A stretch of 18,592 bases of DNA from 66-474 sp035277545 (GTDB taxonomy: Bacteria; Pseudomonadota; Gammaproteobacteria; Xanthomonadales; Rhodanobacteraceae). Positions within the stretch are counted from its first letter, which is position 1. Every line of letters starts with the position of its first letter. Below, in pieces: positions 8,203 to 15,371 of this stretch. Both the position numbers and the translations under genes were made by a program. The stretch is from the NCBI GenBank assembly GCA_035277545.1, contig DATEKI010000106.1, positions 1 to 18,592 of the forward strand, given 5' to 3'. The notes beneath the pieces were generated by a model. The model ran no database searches. It saw only the letters and a program-made list of their open reading frames with translations, and was not told where the DNA came from.

Positions 8203-8879
8203 CGTGTCGGTGGCAGCCACGACCGGATGGCATTCTTCACCGCGCCGCGCAGGTCCATCAATCGCCGATGGAAGAAGTGTCCGGTTTCGGGCATGCGGAT
8301 CAGCGTCGGCTGCGGGTCCAGCGTTTCGACCCAGTCGAACACGCCCTGCGGATCGACCACTTCATCGTCCTCGCCCTGCACCACCAGCCACGGGCAGCCC
8401 GGCATCGCCAGTTCGGCGAATTCGTAACGCCCGACCGGCGGCGCGACGGTCACGAGTGCATCCGCGCCCAGCGAACGCGCGGAACGCAAGGCAACATAGC
8501 TGCCGAAAGAAAATCCCGCCAGCCACAGGGCGTCGCCGGGCTGCGCCTGGCGCACCCACTGCGCCACGGCGACGAGGTCGCCGCTTTCCCCATCGCCGTC
8601 GTCGAACGCACCGGTGGAAGCGCCGACGCCGCGGAAATTGAAACGCACCGTGGCGAGTCCCGATTCGCGAAACGATCGCTCCAGCATCGTCACGACCTTG
8701 TTGCGCATCGTGCCGCCCTGCTGTGGATTCGGGTGGCAGATCACGACCGTGCCGGAACGCGCCTGGTCCGGTTCCGGCACCGCGGTCGCCACTTCCAGCG
8801 TACCGGCGGGTCCGGGCAGCGCGAACGTGGCGGGGGCGTCTGGGAAGCCGGCCGGGGCCGGCGGCAAGGCGTCGCTCAT
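8199..8879 (-). CDS. Alpha/beta hydrolase (COG2945-like)
   Basis: A 226-residue cytoplasmic serine hydrolase with no signal peptide. The nucleophile elbow is GFSFG (Ser124). The likely acid is Asp171 or Asp172 in VVQGEDDEVV, and the catalytic histidine is His201 in ETGHFFHRRL. The HPNPQQGGTMRNKVV and VRFNFRGVGASTG segments are typical of this small hydrolase group. The substrate is unknown. The ATG at 8879 was chosen because the protein then begins just ahead of the conserved core; the open frame continues to 9020, but that extension is Arg-rich and overlaps acpH on the opposite strand. The gene is divergent from acpH with only 26 bases between start codons and is coupled to zapE downstream. 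Confidence 0.88.
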   Translation of the reverse strand: MSDALPPAPAGFPDAPATFALPGPAGTLEVATAVPEPDQARSGTVVICHPNPQQGGTMRNKVVTMLERSFRESGLATVRFNFRGVGASTGAFDDGDGESGDLVAVAQWVRQAQPGDALWLAGFSFGSYVALRSARSLGADALVTVAPPVGRYEFAELAMPGCPWLVVQGEDDEVVDPQGVFDWVETLDPQPTLIRMPETGHFFHRRLMDLRGAVKNAIRSWLPPTR

Positions 8880-8905
8880 GGGGTGGATGATAATGGGAAA
8901 CAGCC

Positions 8906-9502
8906 ATGAACCACCTCGCCCATGCCCTGCTTGCCGACGCCGGTGGCGTCGAGTTCGCGCTGGGCAGCGCGCAGGGTGATTTCGTGCACGGACCGCCCGA
9001 TCCCGCCTGGCCCGAAGCACGCCAGGCCGGCTTGCGTTTCCACCGCTCCATCGATCGCTTCACCGATGCGCATCCCGAAGTGGTGGCCGCGCGCAACGCA
9101 TTCGAGCCGCCGCTGCGCCGCTACGCCGGCATCGTGCTGGACGTCTGGTTCGACCACCTGCTGGTGCGCGGATGGCATCTCTATTGCGCGGAAGAACCGC
9201 TGCCCCGGTTTTCGCGCCGTTGGCTGACACTGCTGGACGGTCACGCGGCGGAATTGCCGGCGTCGCTGCGCGCCTTCCTCGCCTGGATGCACGCCCACCA
9301 CCTGCCCGAGGCCTACGGTGACGAGGCCACGCTCGATGCCGTGTTCCATGCGTTGGCACGGCGCCTGTCGCGCCCGTCGCCGATCGGCGAGGCGCTGCCT
9401 GCGCTTCGCGACCGGTCGGGGACGCTGCAGCGTCACTTCGATGCGTTCTTCCCGGAACTCGTGGCGCACGCGCGCGACCTGCGCGGCGCTTTGCTGGCCT
9501 AG
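8906..9502 (+). CDS. acpH: Acyl carrier protein phosphodiesterase AcpH-like (DUF479)
   Basis: A 198-residue protein beginning MNHLAHALLA and GSAQGDFVHG, matching the N-terminal signature of the ACP phosphodiesterase family, including the conserved aspartate (Asp25) and nearby histidines. The family also keeps FHRSIDRFTDAHP and the DVWFDHLL segment seen here. E. coli AcpH is about the same length and removes 4'-phosphopantetheine from holo-ACP, giving apo-ACP; the same reaction is inferred. It is cytoplasmic. The start shares a 26-base divergent spacer with the hydrolase gene, and only a weak GGGAAA lies upstream. The TAG stop overlaps the stop of the convergent transporter gene in the palindrome CTAG. 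Confidence 0.85.
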   Translation: MNHLAHALLADAGGVEFALGSAQGDFVHGPPDPAWPEARQAGLRFHRSIDRFTDAHPEVVAARNAFEPPLRRYAGIVLDVWFDHLLVRGWHLYCAEEPLPRFSRRWLTLLDGHAAELPASLRAFLAWMHAHHLPEAYGDEATLDAVFHALARRLSRPSPIGEALPALRDRSGTLQRHFDAFFPELVAHARDLRGALLA

Positions 9503-10770
9503 GAATCGCCCCTCGCCACCCGGCTGGCGACGACTGCGCGCCAGCCGAGCAAGCCTGCCAAACCGGCTGCCGCAGCGGAAATCGCGCCGATCGCGCCGAG
9601 CGAGGCGCCCAGTGCACGCAGGCTGTCCAGCGCACTCGCCACCGTCACGTCACCGAAGCGCCACACCGCGGTCTCGACGAAGTTCTTGCCCTTGTAGCGT
9701 ATTTCGCGCGCGGTGCGCGCGTACAGCGCGTCCGAAGCCGGTTTGGTGACGCCGTACGCGAAGCTGCGCGTCACGATCAGCATCAGCGGGATCAGTGCGA
9801 TCGTGGCGCCGGCCACGCCGAACTGCGCGGCGCCGAACAGCGCCACCGCCACCAGCATCGCGACGTTCACCACGGAGGGGAGCACCAGGCCCGGGACGAT
9901 GCCGAAACGCGGCAGCATCCAGCGCGTGAGGCCCACCTGCAACGCCATCTGGATCAGGTTCACGGCGAGATCGATATGCCCGTAGAACGCGGTGCGCGCC
10001 GCGGCATCCGCGAAATGCGCCTTGGCGTAGTCGGCGACCAGCGCGTACGCGAGCGTGCCGACGCCGTCCGAGCACAGCATCAGCAGCGCCATCAGGCGCA
10101 GGAACGGATCGGCAAAGGTCGCGCGCAGGCCCGCCAGCATCGAACCGCCGATCGGCGTGGCCAACCCGGCCCGCGAAGGGCGCGCCGACAGCCGCAACAT
10201 CAATCCCAGCGCGATCGACAACAACACCGCCGACACGACCAGCAACGGCGCCACGCCGATGCGTTCCACCAGCAACGACGTCAACGCGGGTCCTCCCAAG
10301 GCACCGAACGCACCACCCAGGGCGATCAGCGGAAACGCCCCCTTGGCACGCTCGCCCTCGAACAGATCCGCCATCAGGCTCCAGAACAGCGACACCACGA
10401 ACAGGTTGAACACGCTGACCCAGATGAAGAAACCGATGCCGAGCGTGCGCGCACCAATCCGCGCCTGCGCCGCGAACAAGGGGACGAACGCGACCAGGCA
10501 GGCAATGAAGAAGCCGCAGCTCCAGCCCAGCAACGCGCGCCGCGGCAGGCGCGCGGACAGCCAGCCGAACACCGGTGCGACGGCAAGCATCGCGACGAAA
10601 GTCCCGGCATAGAACCACGGCAGCGCGACCGATCCCGTCGCCCCCGCGAGTTGGTCGCGCACCGGGCGGATCACGTAATAGGCGGCCAGCAGCAAGAAAA
10701 ACGCCAGTGCGGCGAGCGCTTCCTCACCGCGGGCGTGGAAAGTCTGGCGTGTCGGCATGCGGCACTGCAT
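9499..10770 (-). CDS. Membrane transporter of the NTT (ATP/ADP translocase-like)/MFS superfamily
   Basis: An integral membrane protein of about 423 residues with roughly twelve hydrophobic segments. The segments YYVIRPVRDQLAG, FFIWVSVFNLFVVSLFWSLM and the following GxxxGxxxGPAL region resemble the nucleotide transporter (NTT/TLC) family, classified within the MFS-like fold. Free-living proteobacteria carry distant members whose substrates are not known to me; plain MFS exporter is the alternative. Start choice is open: ATG 10770 (used here), 10758 and 10830 are in frame. The extended -10 at 10788-10796 would place the transcript start near 10781, which excludes 10830. It is convergent with acpH (overlapping stops) and divergent from the GMC gene. 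Confidence 0.75.
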   Translation of the reverse strand: MQCRMPTRQTFHARGEEALAALAFFLLLAAYYVIRPVRDQLAGATGSVALPWFYAGTFVAMLAVAPVFGWLSARLPRRALLGWSCGFFIACLVAFVPLFAAQARIGARTLGIGFFIWVSVFNLFVVSLFWSLMADLFEGERAKGAFPLIALGGAFGALGGPALTSLLVERIGVAPLLVVSAVLLSIALGLMLRLSARPSRAGLATPIGGSMLAGLRATFADPFLRLMALLMLCSDGVGTLAYALVADYAKAHFADAAARTAFYGHIDLAVNLIQMALQVGLTRWMLPRFGIVPGLVLPSVVNVAMLVAVALFGAAQFGVAGATIALIPLMLIVTRSFAYGVTKPASDALYARTAREIRYKGKNFVETAVWRFGDVTVASALDSLRALGASLGAIGAISAAAAGLAGLLGWRAVVASRVARGDS

Positions 10771-10787
10771 CGTCCGTGCAAGCGCGC

Positions 10788-10796
10788 ACACTAGCA
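10788..10796 (-). promoter_or_regulatory. Extended -10 element for the transporter gene
   Basis: On the minus strand TGCTAGTGT combines a TG extension with a TAGTGT -10 box. It lies about 17 bases before the ATG at 10770. No good -35 box is present 17 bases further up, as is common for extended -10 promoters. The call rests on sequence resemblance only. Confidence 0.4.
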
Positions 10797-10829
10797 CGCA
10801 AGCCATGTCGCGACGCACCCGCCGGGCCA

Positions 10830-10838
10830 TGCCAGAAT
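10830..10838 (+). promoter_or_regulatory. Extended -10 element for the GMC oxidoreductase gene
   Basis: TGCCAGAAT gives a TG extension one base before CAGAAT (10833-10838). Initiation about 7 bases later would fall at 10845-10846, only 2-3 bases before the ATG at 10848, so the messenger would be nearly leaderless. No Shine-Dalgarno sequence is present, which agrees with that reading. Confidence 0.4.
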
Positions 10839-10847
10839 GCGTCCGCC

Positions 10848-12458
10848 ATGACGAGCAACGTCAGCTTCGACCACATCATCGTCGGTGCGGGTTCGGCCGG
10901 TTGCGTGCTCGCGGCGCGGCTGTCCGCCGACCCGTCACGACGCGTCCTGCTGCTGGAAGCCGGGTCGCGCGACTGGCACCCGTTCATCCACATGCCGGCC
11001 GGCATCGCCCGCCTCGCCGGCAACCGCCGCATCAACTGGAACTACACGACCGCACCCGAACCGCAGCTCGGCGGTCGCACGATCTGGTGGCCGCGCGGCA
11101 AGGTGCTGGGCGGGTCCAGCTCCATCAACGCGATGTGCTATATCCGCGGCAACCCCACCGATTACGACGACTGGGCCGCGGCCACGGGCGACCCGCGCTG
11201 GGCGTGGCGCAACGTGCTGCCGTACTTCAAGCGCGCCGAGCGCAACAGCCGCGGTGCGAACGAATGGCACGGCGGCGAGGGGCCATTGGGCGTGTCCGAC
11301 CTGCGCCACGTCAATCCGCTGACGCACGCGTTCGTCGAGGCGGGCGGGCAGCTTGGTTTGGCACGCAATGACGACTTCAATGGCGTGACGCAACTCGGCG
11401 TCGGCCTGTACCAGGTCACGCAGTGGGATGGCGCCCGCAGCTCGGCCGCGGTCGCGTATCTCGACCCGGTGAAGTCGCGGCGCAATCTCCGCGTGATCAC
11501 CGATGCGCTGGCCACGCGCATCACGATCGACCGCGCGGAAGCCAGACAGGGGCGCGCCACGGGCGTCGCTTGCAGCGTGCGCGGCAAGCCCGTCCACTTC
11601 ACGGCCGGCGAAGTGATCGTCTGCGGCGGCACCATCAACTCGCCGCAACTGTTGATGCTGTCCGGCATCGGCGACGCGGATGCGTTGCGCCGGCTGGGGA
11701 TCGAGGTGATGCAACACCTGCCCGGCGTCGGCGCCAACCTGCAGGACCATCTGGACGTCTGCACCCTTCAGCACGAAACGCAGCGCACAAGCTACGATCG
11801 CGCCAGCGAAGTGAAAACGGCGTTCGACTGGTTCCTGCGCGGCCATCGCGGCATCGGCACCAGCAACATCGCCGAGGGCGCCGCATTCCTGCGCTCGCCG
11901 CTGGCCACGGATGCGCGCGCCGACATCCAGTTGCATTTCATCCCGGCGATGATCGACGACCACGGCCGCCAGCGCCTGGCGGGCGACGGCTACACGATGC
12001 ACGCGTGCTTCGTGCGTCCACGCAGCCGCGGCCGCATCACGCTTACCAGCACGGACGCCCGCGACAAACCGCGCATCGAGGCGAACTACCTGGGCGACCC
12101 GGACGGCTTCGACCTCAAGATGCTGGTCGAATGCGCACGTGTATCCATTGCGGTGTTCGAGCAGCCGGCCTTCGATCATTACCGCGGTGCATGGATTTAC
12201 CCGGCCCGCAAACCCGAAAGCACGGCGGAATGGATCGAATTCGTGCGGGCACGCGCGGAAACGGTGTACCACCCGGTCGGCACCTGCCGGATGGGGCGCG
12301 ACGACCACGCAGTGGTGGATTCCGAACTGCGTGTGCATGGCTTAGCCGGCCTGCGCGTCGTGGACGCCTCGGTGATGCCGGCGCTGCCGTCGGGCAACAC
12401 CAACGCGCCGACGATCATGCTGGCCGAACGGGCGTCTGACCTGATCCTTGGGAAGTGA
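10848..12458 (+). CDS. GMC-family FAD-dependent oxidoreductase (choline/alcohol dehydrogenase-like)
   Basis: A 536-residue flavoenzyme, full length for the BetA/AlkJ-like branch of the glucose-methanol-choline family. The FAD dinucleotide-binding motif is GAGSAG (residues 13-18), with LLLEAG at the end of the second strand. GMC signature 1 is GKVLGGSSSINAMCYIRG and signature 2 is GGTINSPQLLMLSGIG. The catalytic pair is His475 (YHPVGTCRMG) and Asn519 (SGNTNAP). It is predicted cytoplasmic with no signal peptide and should oxidise a primary alcohol to an aldehyde, passing electrons from FADH2 to quinone or oxygen. The substrate is not determinable; there are no betaine-synthesis neighbours, so choline is not favoured. 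Its 3' end overlaps the convergent M48 peptidase gene by 44 bases. Confidence 0.92.
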   Translation: MTSNVSFDHIIVGAGSAGCVLAARLSADPSRRVLLLEAGSRDWHPFIHMPAGIARLAGNRRINWNYTTAPEPQLGGRTIWWPRGKVLGGSSSINAMCYIRGNPTDYDDWAAATGDPRWAWRNVLPYFKRAERNSRGANEWHGGEGPLGVSDLRHVNPLTHAFVEAGGQLGLARNDDFNGVTQLGVGLYQVTQWDGARSSAAVAYLDPVKSRRNLRVITDALATRITIDRAEARQGRATGVACSVRGKPVHFTAGEVIVCGGTINSPQLLMLSGIGDADALRRLGIEVMQHLPGVGANLQDHLDVCTLQHETQRTSYDRASEVKTAFDWFLRGHRGIGTSNIAEGAAFLRSPLATDARADIQLHFIPAMIDDHGRQRLAGDGYTMHACFVRPRSRGRITLTSTDARDKPRIEANYLGDPDGFDLKMLVECARVSIAVFEQPAFDHYRGAWIYPARKPESTAEWIEFVRARAETVYHPVGTCRMGRDDHAVVDSELRVHGLAGLRVVDASVMPALPSGNTNAPTIMLAERASDLILGK

Positions 12459-14424
12459 CGTCGGCCGGATCCGCCAGCAGCGGCGGCAACGGACAGCCGA
12501 GCACCGCGCACACCACGCGCAACATTTCCGATTCGGCCACCGTGACCTTGCCGTCCGCCGCGATCGAACGGGTCAATGCACGCACGGTCAACTGCTTGCC
12601 TTCCGGCGCGAGGCGATCGAGCGTGGCCAGCGCACGATCCAGGGCGGCCTGCCAGTCCTCGGGCAGCGCGTACAGGACCGAAGCACCAGGCAAGGCGTCG
12701 TGCATCGCCGCCTGGAAGGCGCGTTGCGCGGTTTCGTCGTCATCGTTGCCGAAATGCGCGAGCAACGCGGCGAGGTCACGTAGTTCGTCCTGCGCATCGA
12801 CGAGCTTCAGCGTGCCGGCCTTGAAACCCGCCGCCGGATCAAGCGCCGCCACCACCTGCGCCTGCACCAGCTTCGCCAGGCAATATTCGTCGAGGTCCAC
12901 ACGGCCATCGGCGTGGATCAAGCCATCCAGTGTCTTGACGAAGCGGTCGACTTCCGGACGCGGCCGCCGCTTCAACATGGGAAAGGCGAGTTGCGCCAGC
13001 GGCAGGCGCAGCATCGGATGCAGACCGGCCATTCGCGGAACCAGGTTCTGCACGGCGCCGCCCAGTGCAGGATCGAATGCCCGCGCGACCGATTGCACTT
13101 GTTGCACCTGCAGGTCGGGGTGTTCGGAAACCGCCAGCGCGAACACCACCGCCGGCGCACCGCGCGGATCGCGCGCAGCCGCGGCCAGCGCGGCGGGAAT
13201 CTGCGCGTGCAATCCGGCGGCAGCCTGGTAATCATCCGTGCCGGGCGAGGCAACCTGCGCGGCGACGGCCGCGGCGGTGATCGCAAGTTCGGCGCCGCGC
13301 GCTGGCACCACGCCGCCGATGTCCACGTCACCATCGGCACGCGCGAAATCATGCACGGCCTTTTCCCACGGCTGCTCGGTCGCACGCAACTCGATCCTGT
13401 CGGGATCGTTGCCGGCGGCCAGCCATTGCTTGACGTAGGCATCCAGTTCCTCCGGCTTGAAGCCGGGTTCCAGCGCCTTGATGCGCGCCGTGATGGGAGG
13501 GTGCGTCGCGAACCAGGAACTTTCCTCGGCATCGCCGAACAGCATGTGGCGAACTTCGTCCTTGCGCGGCGCCTGCAACGCCGAGCCTTCCTCGAACACG
13601 GCGATCTTCTTCAGCGCGCCCGCGATGCCGGAGGTCTGTCGGGTGAACTGCACCGCCGAAGCATCGGCGAGCGATTCGCGCGAGCGCGAGACCGCGGCCT
13701 GGATCAATCGCCCGAAGAATACGCCGATCGCACCGATCGCAAGCAGCGCGATGCCCGCCAGTGCGACCTGTCCGCTGCTGCCGCCACCGCGCCTGCGTCC
13801 CCCGCTGTTGTCATCGCCGAGTCCGAAATAACCACCCCACATCAGGAACCGGCCGACCACCCAGATCGCCATGATCCCGAACAGCAGGCCCATCAGGCGG
13901 ATGTTGAGGCGCATGTCGCCGTTCAACACATGGCTGAACTCGTGCGCGATCACGCCCTGCAACTCATCTCGGTTCAACTTGTCGAGGCAACCCTGCGTGA
14001 CGCACACCGCGGCGTCGGTGGGCGTGTAGCCGGCGGCGAATGCGTTGATGCCGGCTTCGTCCTGCATCACGTAGATTTCCGGCACCGGCACGCCCGACGC
14101 GATCGCCACTTCCTCGATCACGTTGCGCAGGCGCTGCCACTGCGGATTGGTGGTATCGGCAGGAACCTCGACCGCGTTCATTTCGCGCGCCACCGCGGCG
14201 CCGCCACCGGCGAGGCTGGCAACGCGATACGCCGAACACAATCCGATCACCACCACCACGGCCACCGCGATGCCGATCAGTGGCTCTGGGCGCAGCCCCA
14301 CCCCAAGCACGAACGCGCAAACCAGGTCGACCGCGACCACGATCGCGAACACCGCCAGCGCGAACAGCCACACCAGCGTGCGGCTGGAACGCCTGACCTT
14401 GGCTTGTTGGGCGAAGAAATCCAT
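12415..14424 (-). CDS. M48-family membrane metallopeptidase with TerB-like C-terminal repeats
   Basis: A 669-residue protein in two parts. Residues 1-330 are an HtpX/M48 peptidase: two N-terminal membrane spans (about 16-40 and 47-70), the zinc motif HEFSH (161-165), two further spans (about 176-195 and 219-240), and the third ligand Glu250 in SRSRESLADASAVQF. A Gly/Arg-rich loop (about 206-217) sits between the latter spans. The C-terminal half is cytoplasmic-looking and carries two motifs, IHADGRVDLDEY (about 504-515) and AADGKVTVAESE (about 622-633), resembling the acidic helix repeats of TerB-like domains. LemA upstream and M48 downstream is a recurrent pairing. The ATG at 14424 (MDFFAQQ) is chosen from the conserved-looking N-terminus; there is no clear ribosome binding site. 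The last 44 bases overlap the GMC gene. Confidence 0.88.
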   Translation of the reverse strand: MDFFAQQAKVRRSSRTLVWLFALAVFAIVVAVDLVCAFVLGVGLRPEPLIGIAVAVVVVIGLCSAYRVASLAGGGAAVAREMNAVEVPADTTNPQWQRLRNVIEEVAIASGVPVPEIYVMQDEAGINAFAAGYTPTDAAVCVTQGCLDKLNRDELQGVIAHEFSHVLNGDMRLNIRLMGLLFGIMAIWVVGRFLMWGGYFGLGDDNSGGRRRGGGSSGQVALAGIALLAIGAIGVFFGRLIQAAVSRSRESLADASAVQFTRQTSGIAGALKKIAVFEEGSALQAPRKDEVRHMLFGDAEESSWFATHPPITARIKALEPGFKPEELDAYVKQWLAAGNDPDRIELRATEQPWEKAVHDFARADGDVDIGGVVPARGAELAITAAAVAAQVASPGTDDYQAAAGLHAQIPAALAAAARDPRGAPAVVFALAVSEHPDLQVQQVQSVARAFDPALGGAVQNLVPRMAGLHPMLRLPLAQLAFPMLKRRPRPEVDRFVKTLDGLIHADGRVDLDEYCLAKLVQAQVVAALDPAAGFKAGTLKLVDAQDELRDLAALLAHFGNDDDETAQRAFQAAMHDALPGASVLYALPEDWQAALDRALATLDRLAPEGKQLTVRALTRSIAADGKVTVAESEMLRVVCAVLGCPLPPLLADPADVTSQGSGQTPVRPA

Positions 14425-14488
14425 GGGGACGAAGTCCGCTAGTGGACAGGGTGCGCGCGGCACGGCCGCTGAAGAACCGTCGCGAGCG

Positions 14489-14515
14489 AAAACGCCATCC
14501 ATGGCGAAAGAGCTC
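14489..14515 (-). repeat. ATGGAT-loop palindrome between lemA and the M48 gene
   Basis: On the minus strand GAGCTCTT is followed two bases later by CGCC-ATGGAT-GGCG and a run of T. Apart from a one-base insertion it matches the tandem units at 15274-15327, but in opposite orientation. The 4-bp arms and six-base loop match the small hairpins inside the large repeats at 3789-4051 and 16673-17012. The rest of the 203-base spacer (14425-14627) shows no gene or promoter that I can support. Confidence 0.7.
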
Positions 14516-14627
14516 CGTGATCGCCTGACGCCGGGGCGCAGCAAACGGAGCGTACACGCCAGTACGTGGGCATTGCGGGCACCGTCGGCGCGCAGGCTGC
14601 CGGGCGCAGCTGGTTATCCAATGGCCG

Positions 14628-15218
14628 TCAGGCGAACGATACCTTGGGCGCTTCCCGCTTGGCCGGATCGTCGATCGCCAATTGCTCGGCGGGAGCGAAA
14701 CCCGCAGGCCCGGCGATCAGCGAGGACGGGAACACCTGGCACCTGTTGTTGTAGTTCATCACCGAGTCGTTGTAGGCCTGGCGCGCGAACGCGACGCGGT
14801 TCTCGGTGGAGGTGAGTTCCTCCGACAATTGCATCATGTTCTGGTTGGCCTTGAGATCCGGATACGCTTCGCTGACGGCGAACAACCGCCCGAGCGCCTG
14901 GGTCAGCTGGTTTTCGCTGCCGGACAACTGTTTCATTGCGTTCGGATCACCTGGACTGGCCTTGGCGGCGGCCAAGCCGTTCACCGCCGCCGTGCGCGCA
15001 GCCGTGACCGCTTCCAGCGTTTCACGCTCGTGCGCGAGGTAACCTTTGGCGGTCTCGACCAGATTCGGAATGAGGTCGTGGCGACGCGTGAGTTGCACGT
15101 CGATCTGCGCGAACGCATTCTTGTACGCGTTGCGCGAAGTGACCAGACCGTTGTAGATCGCGATCAGGTAAATCACAATGATGGCGATGATGATCAGGAA
15201 GATGATCAGACCCGTCAT
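14628..15218 (-). CDS. lemA: LemA family protein
   Basis: A 196-residue LemA-family protein. It has one N-terminal membrane span (about residues 4-22), a short external segment, then the family signature RNAYKNAFAQIDVQLTRRHDLIPNLVE and a helical bundle (TLEAVTAARTAAVNG, NQLTQALGRLFAVSEAYPDLKAN). Its C-terminus lacks other domains. Molecular function is not established for the family; it is often coded next to membrane M48 peptidases, as here, suggesting a joint envelope role. AAGGAG ends 6 bases upstream of the ATG at 15218, which fixes the start; the open frame continues upstream to 15368, but that part translates the palindromic repeats and is rejected. It is divergent from the serine hydrolase gene. 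Confidence 0.93.
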   Translation of the reverse strand: MTGLIIFLIIIAIIVIYLIAIYNGLVTSRNAYKNAFAQIDVQLTRRHDLIPNLVETAKGYLAHERETLEAVTAARTAAVNGLAAAKASPGDPNAMKQLSGSENQLTQALGRLFAVSEAYPDLKANQNMMQLSEELTSTENRVAFARQAYNDSVMNYNNRCQVFPSSLIAGPAGFAPAEQLAIDDPAKREAPKVSFA

Positions 15219-15273
15219 TGTCGTCTCCTTCAATGTGTCGGCCGAAGCCGCTGCCGTGGAAGTCAGGCCATGG

Positions 15274-15327
15274 ATCTCTTGGCCATGGATGGCGGCTTTG
15301 AGCTCTTGGCCATGGATGGCGGCTTTA
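15274..15327 (+). repeat. Tandem 27-bp repeat (two units) with palindromic cores upstream of lemA
   Basis: Units 15274-15300 and 15301-15327 agree at 25 of 27 positions, and each contains GCC-ATGGAT-GGC. A partial third copy of the core (GGCCATGGAT) begins at 15266. The array fills much of the 153-base divergent spacer between lemA and the serine hydrolase gene, within the likely leader or promoter region of lemA. I could not place a convincing promoter for either gene in this spacer. Confidence 0.85.
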
Positions 15328-15371
15328 CGGCCGTCGTGGTCACGGGATGATCGCACAAATCTGGACATAGC

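Noticed and set aside
10575..10847. Longer N-terminus for the GMC oxidoreductase
   Set aside because: The extension overlaps the divergent transporter gene and has no motif. The FAD-binding strand begins just after the ATG at 10848, as expected.
14425..14557. Upstream extension of the M48 peptidase frame to 14544
   Set aside because: It translates the palindromic repeat and Arg/Ser-rich sequence, whereas MDFFAQQ at 14424 is directly followed by the expected membrane span.
15266..15327. CRISPR-like array upstream of lemA
   Set aside because: The units are directly adjacent with no variable spacers, there are only two full copies, and no cas gene is present.
15219..15368. N-terminal extension of lemA reading through the tandem palindromes (repeated AAIHGQ)
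   Set aside because: AAGGAG directly precedes the ATG at 15218, where the normal LemA membrane span begins. The extension only translates the repeat units.
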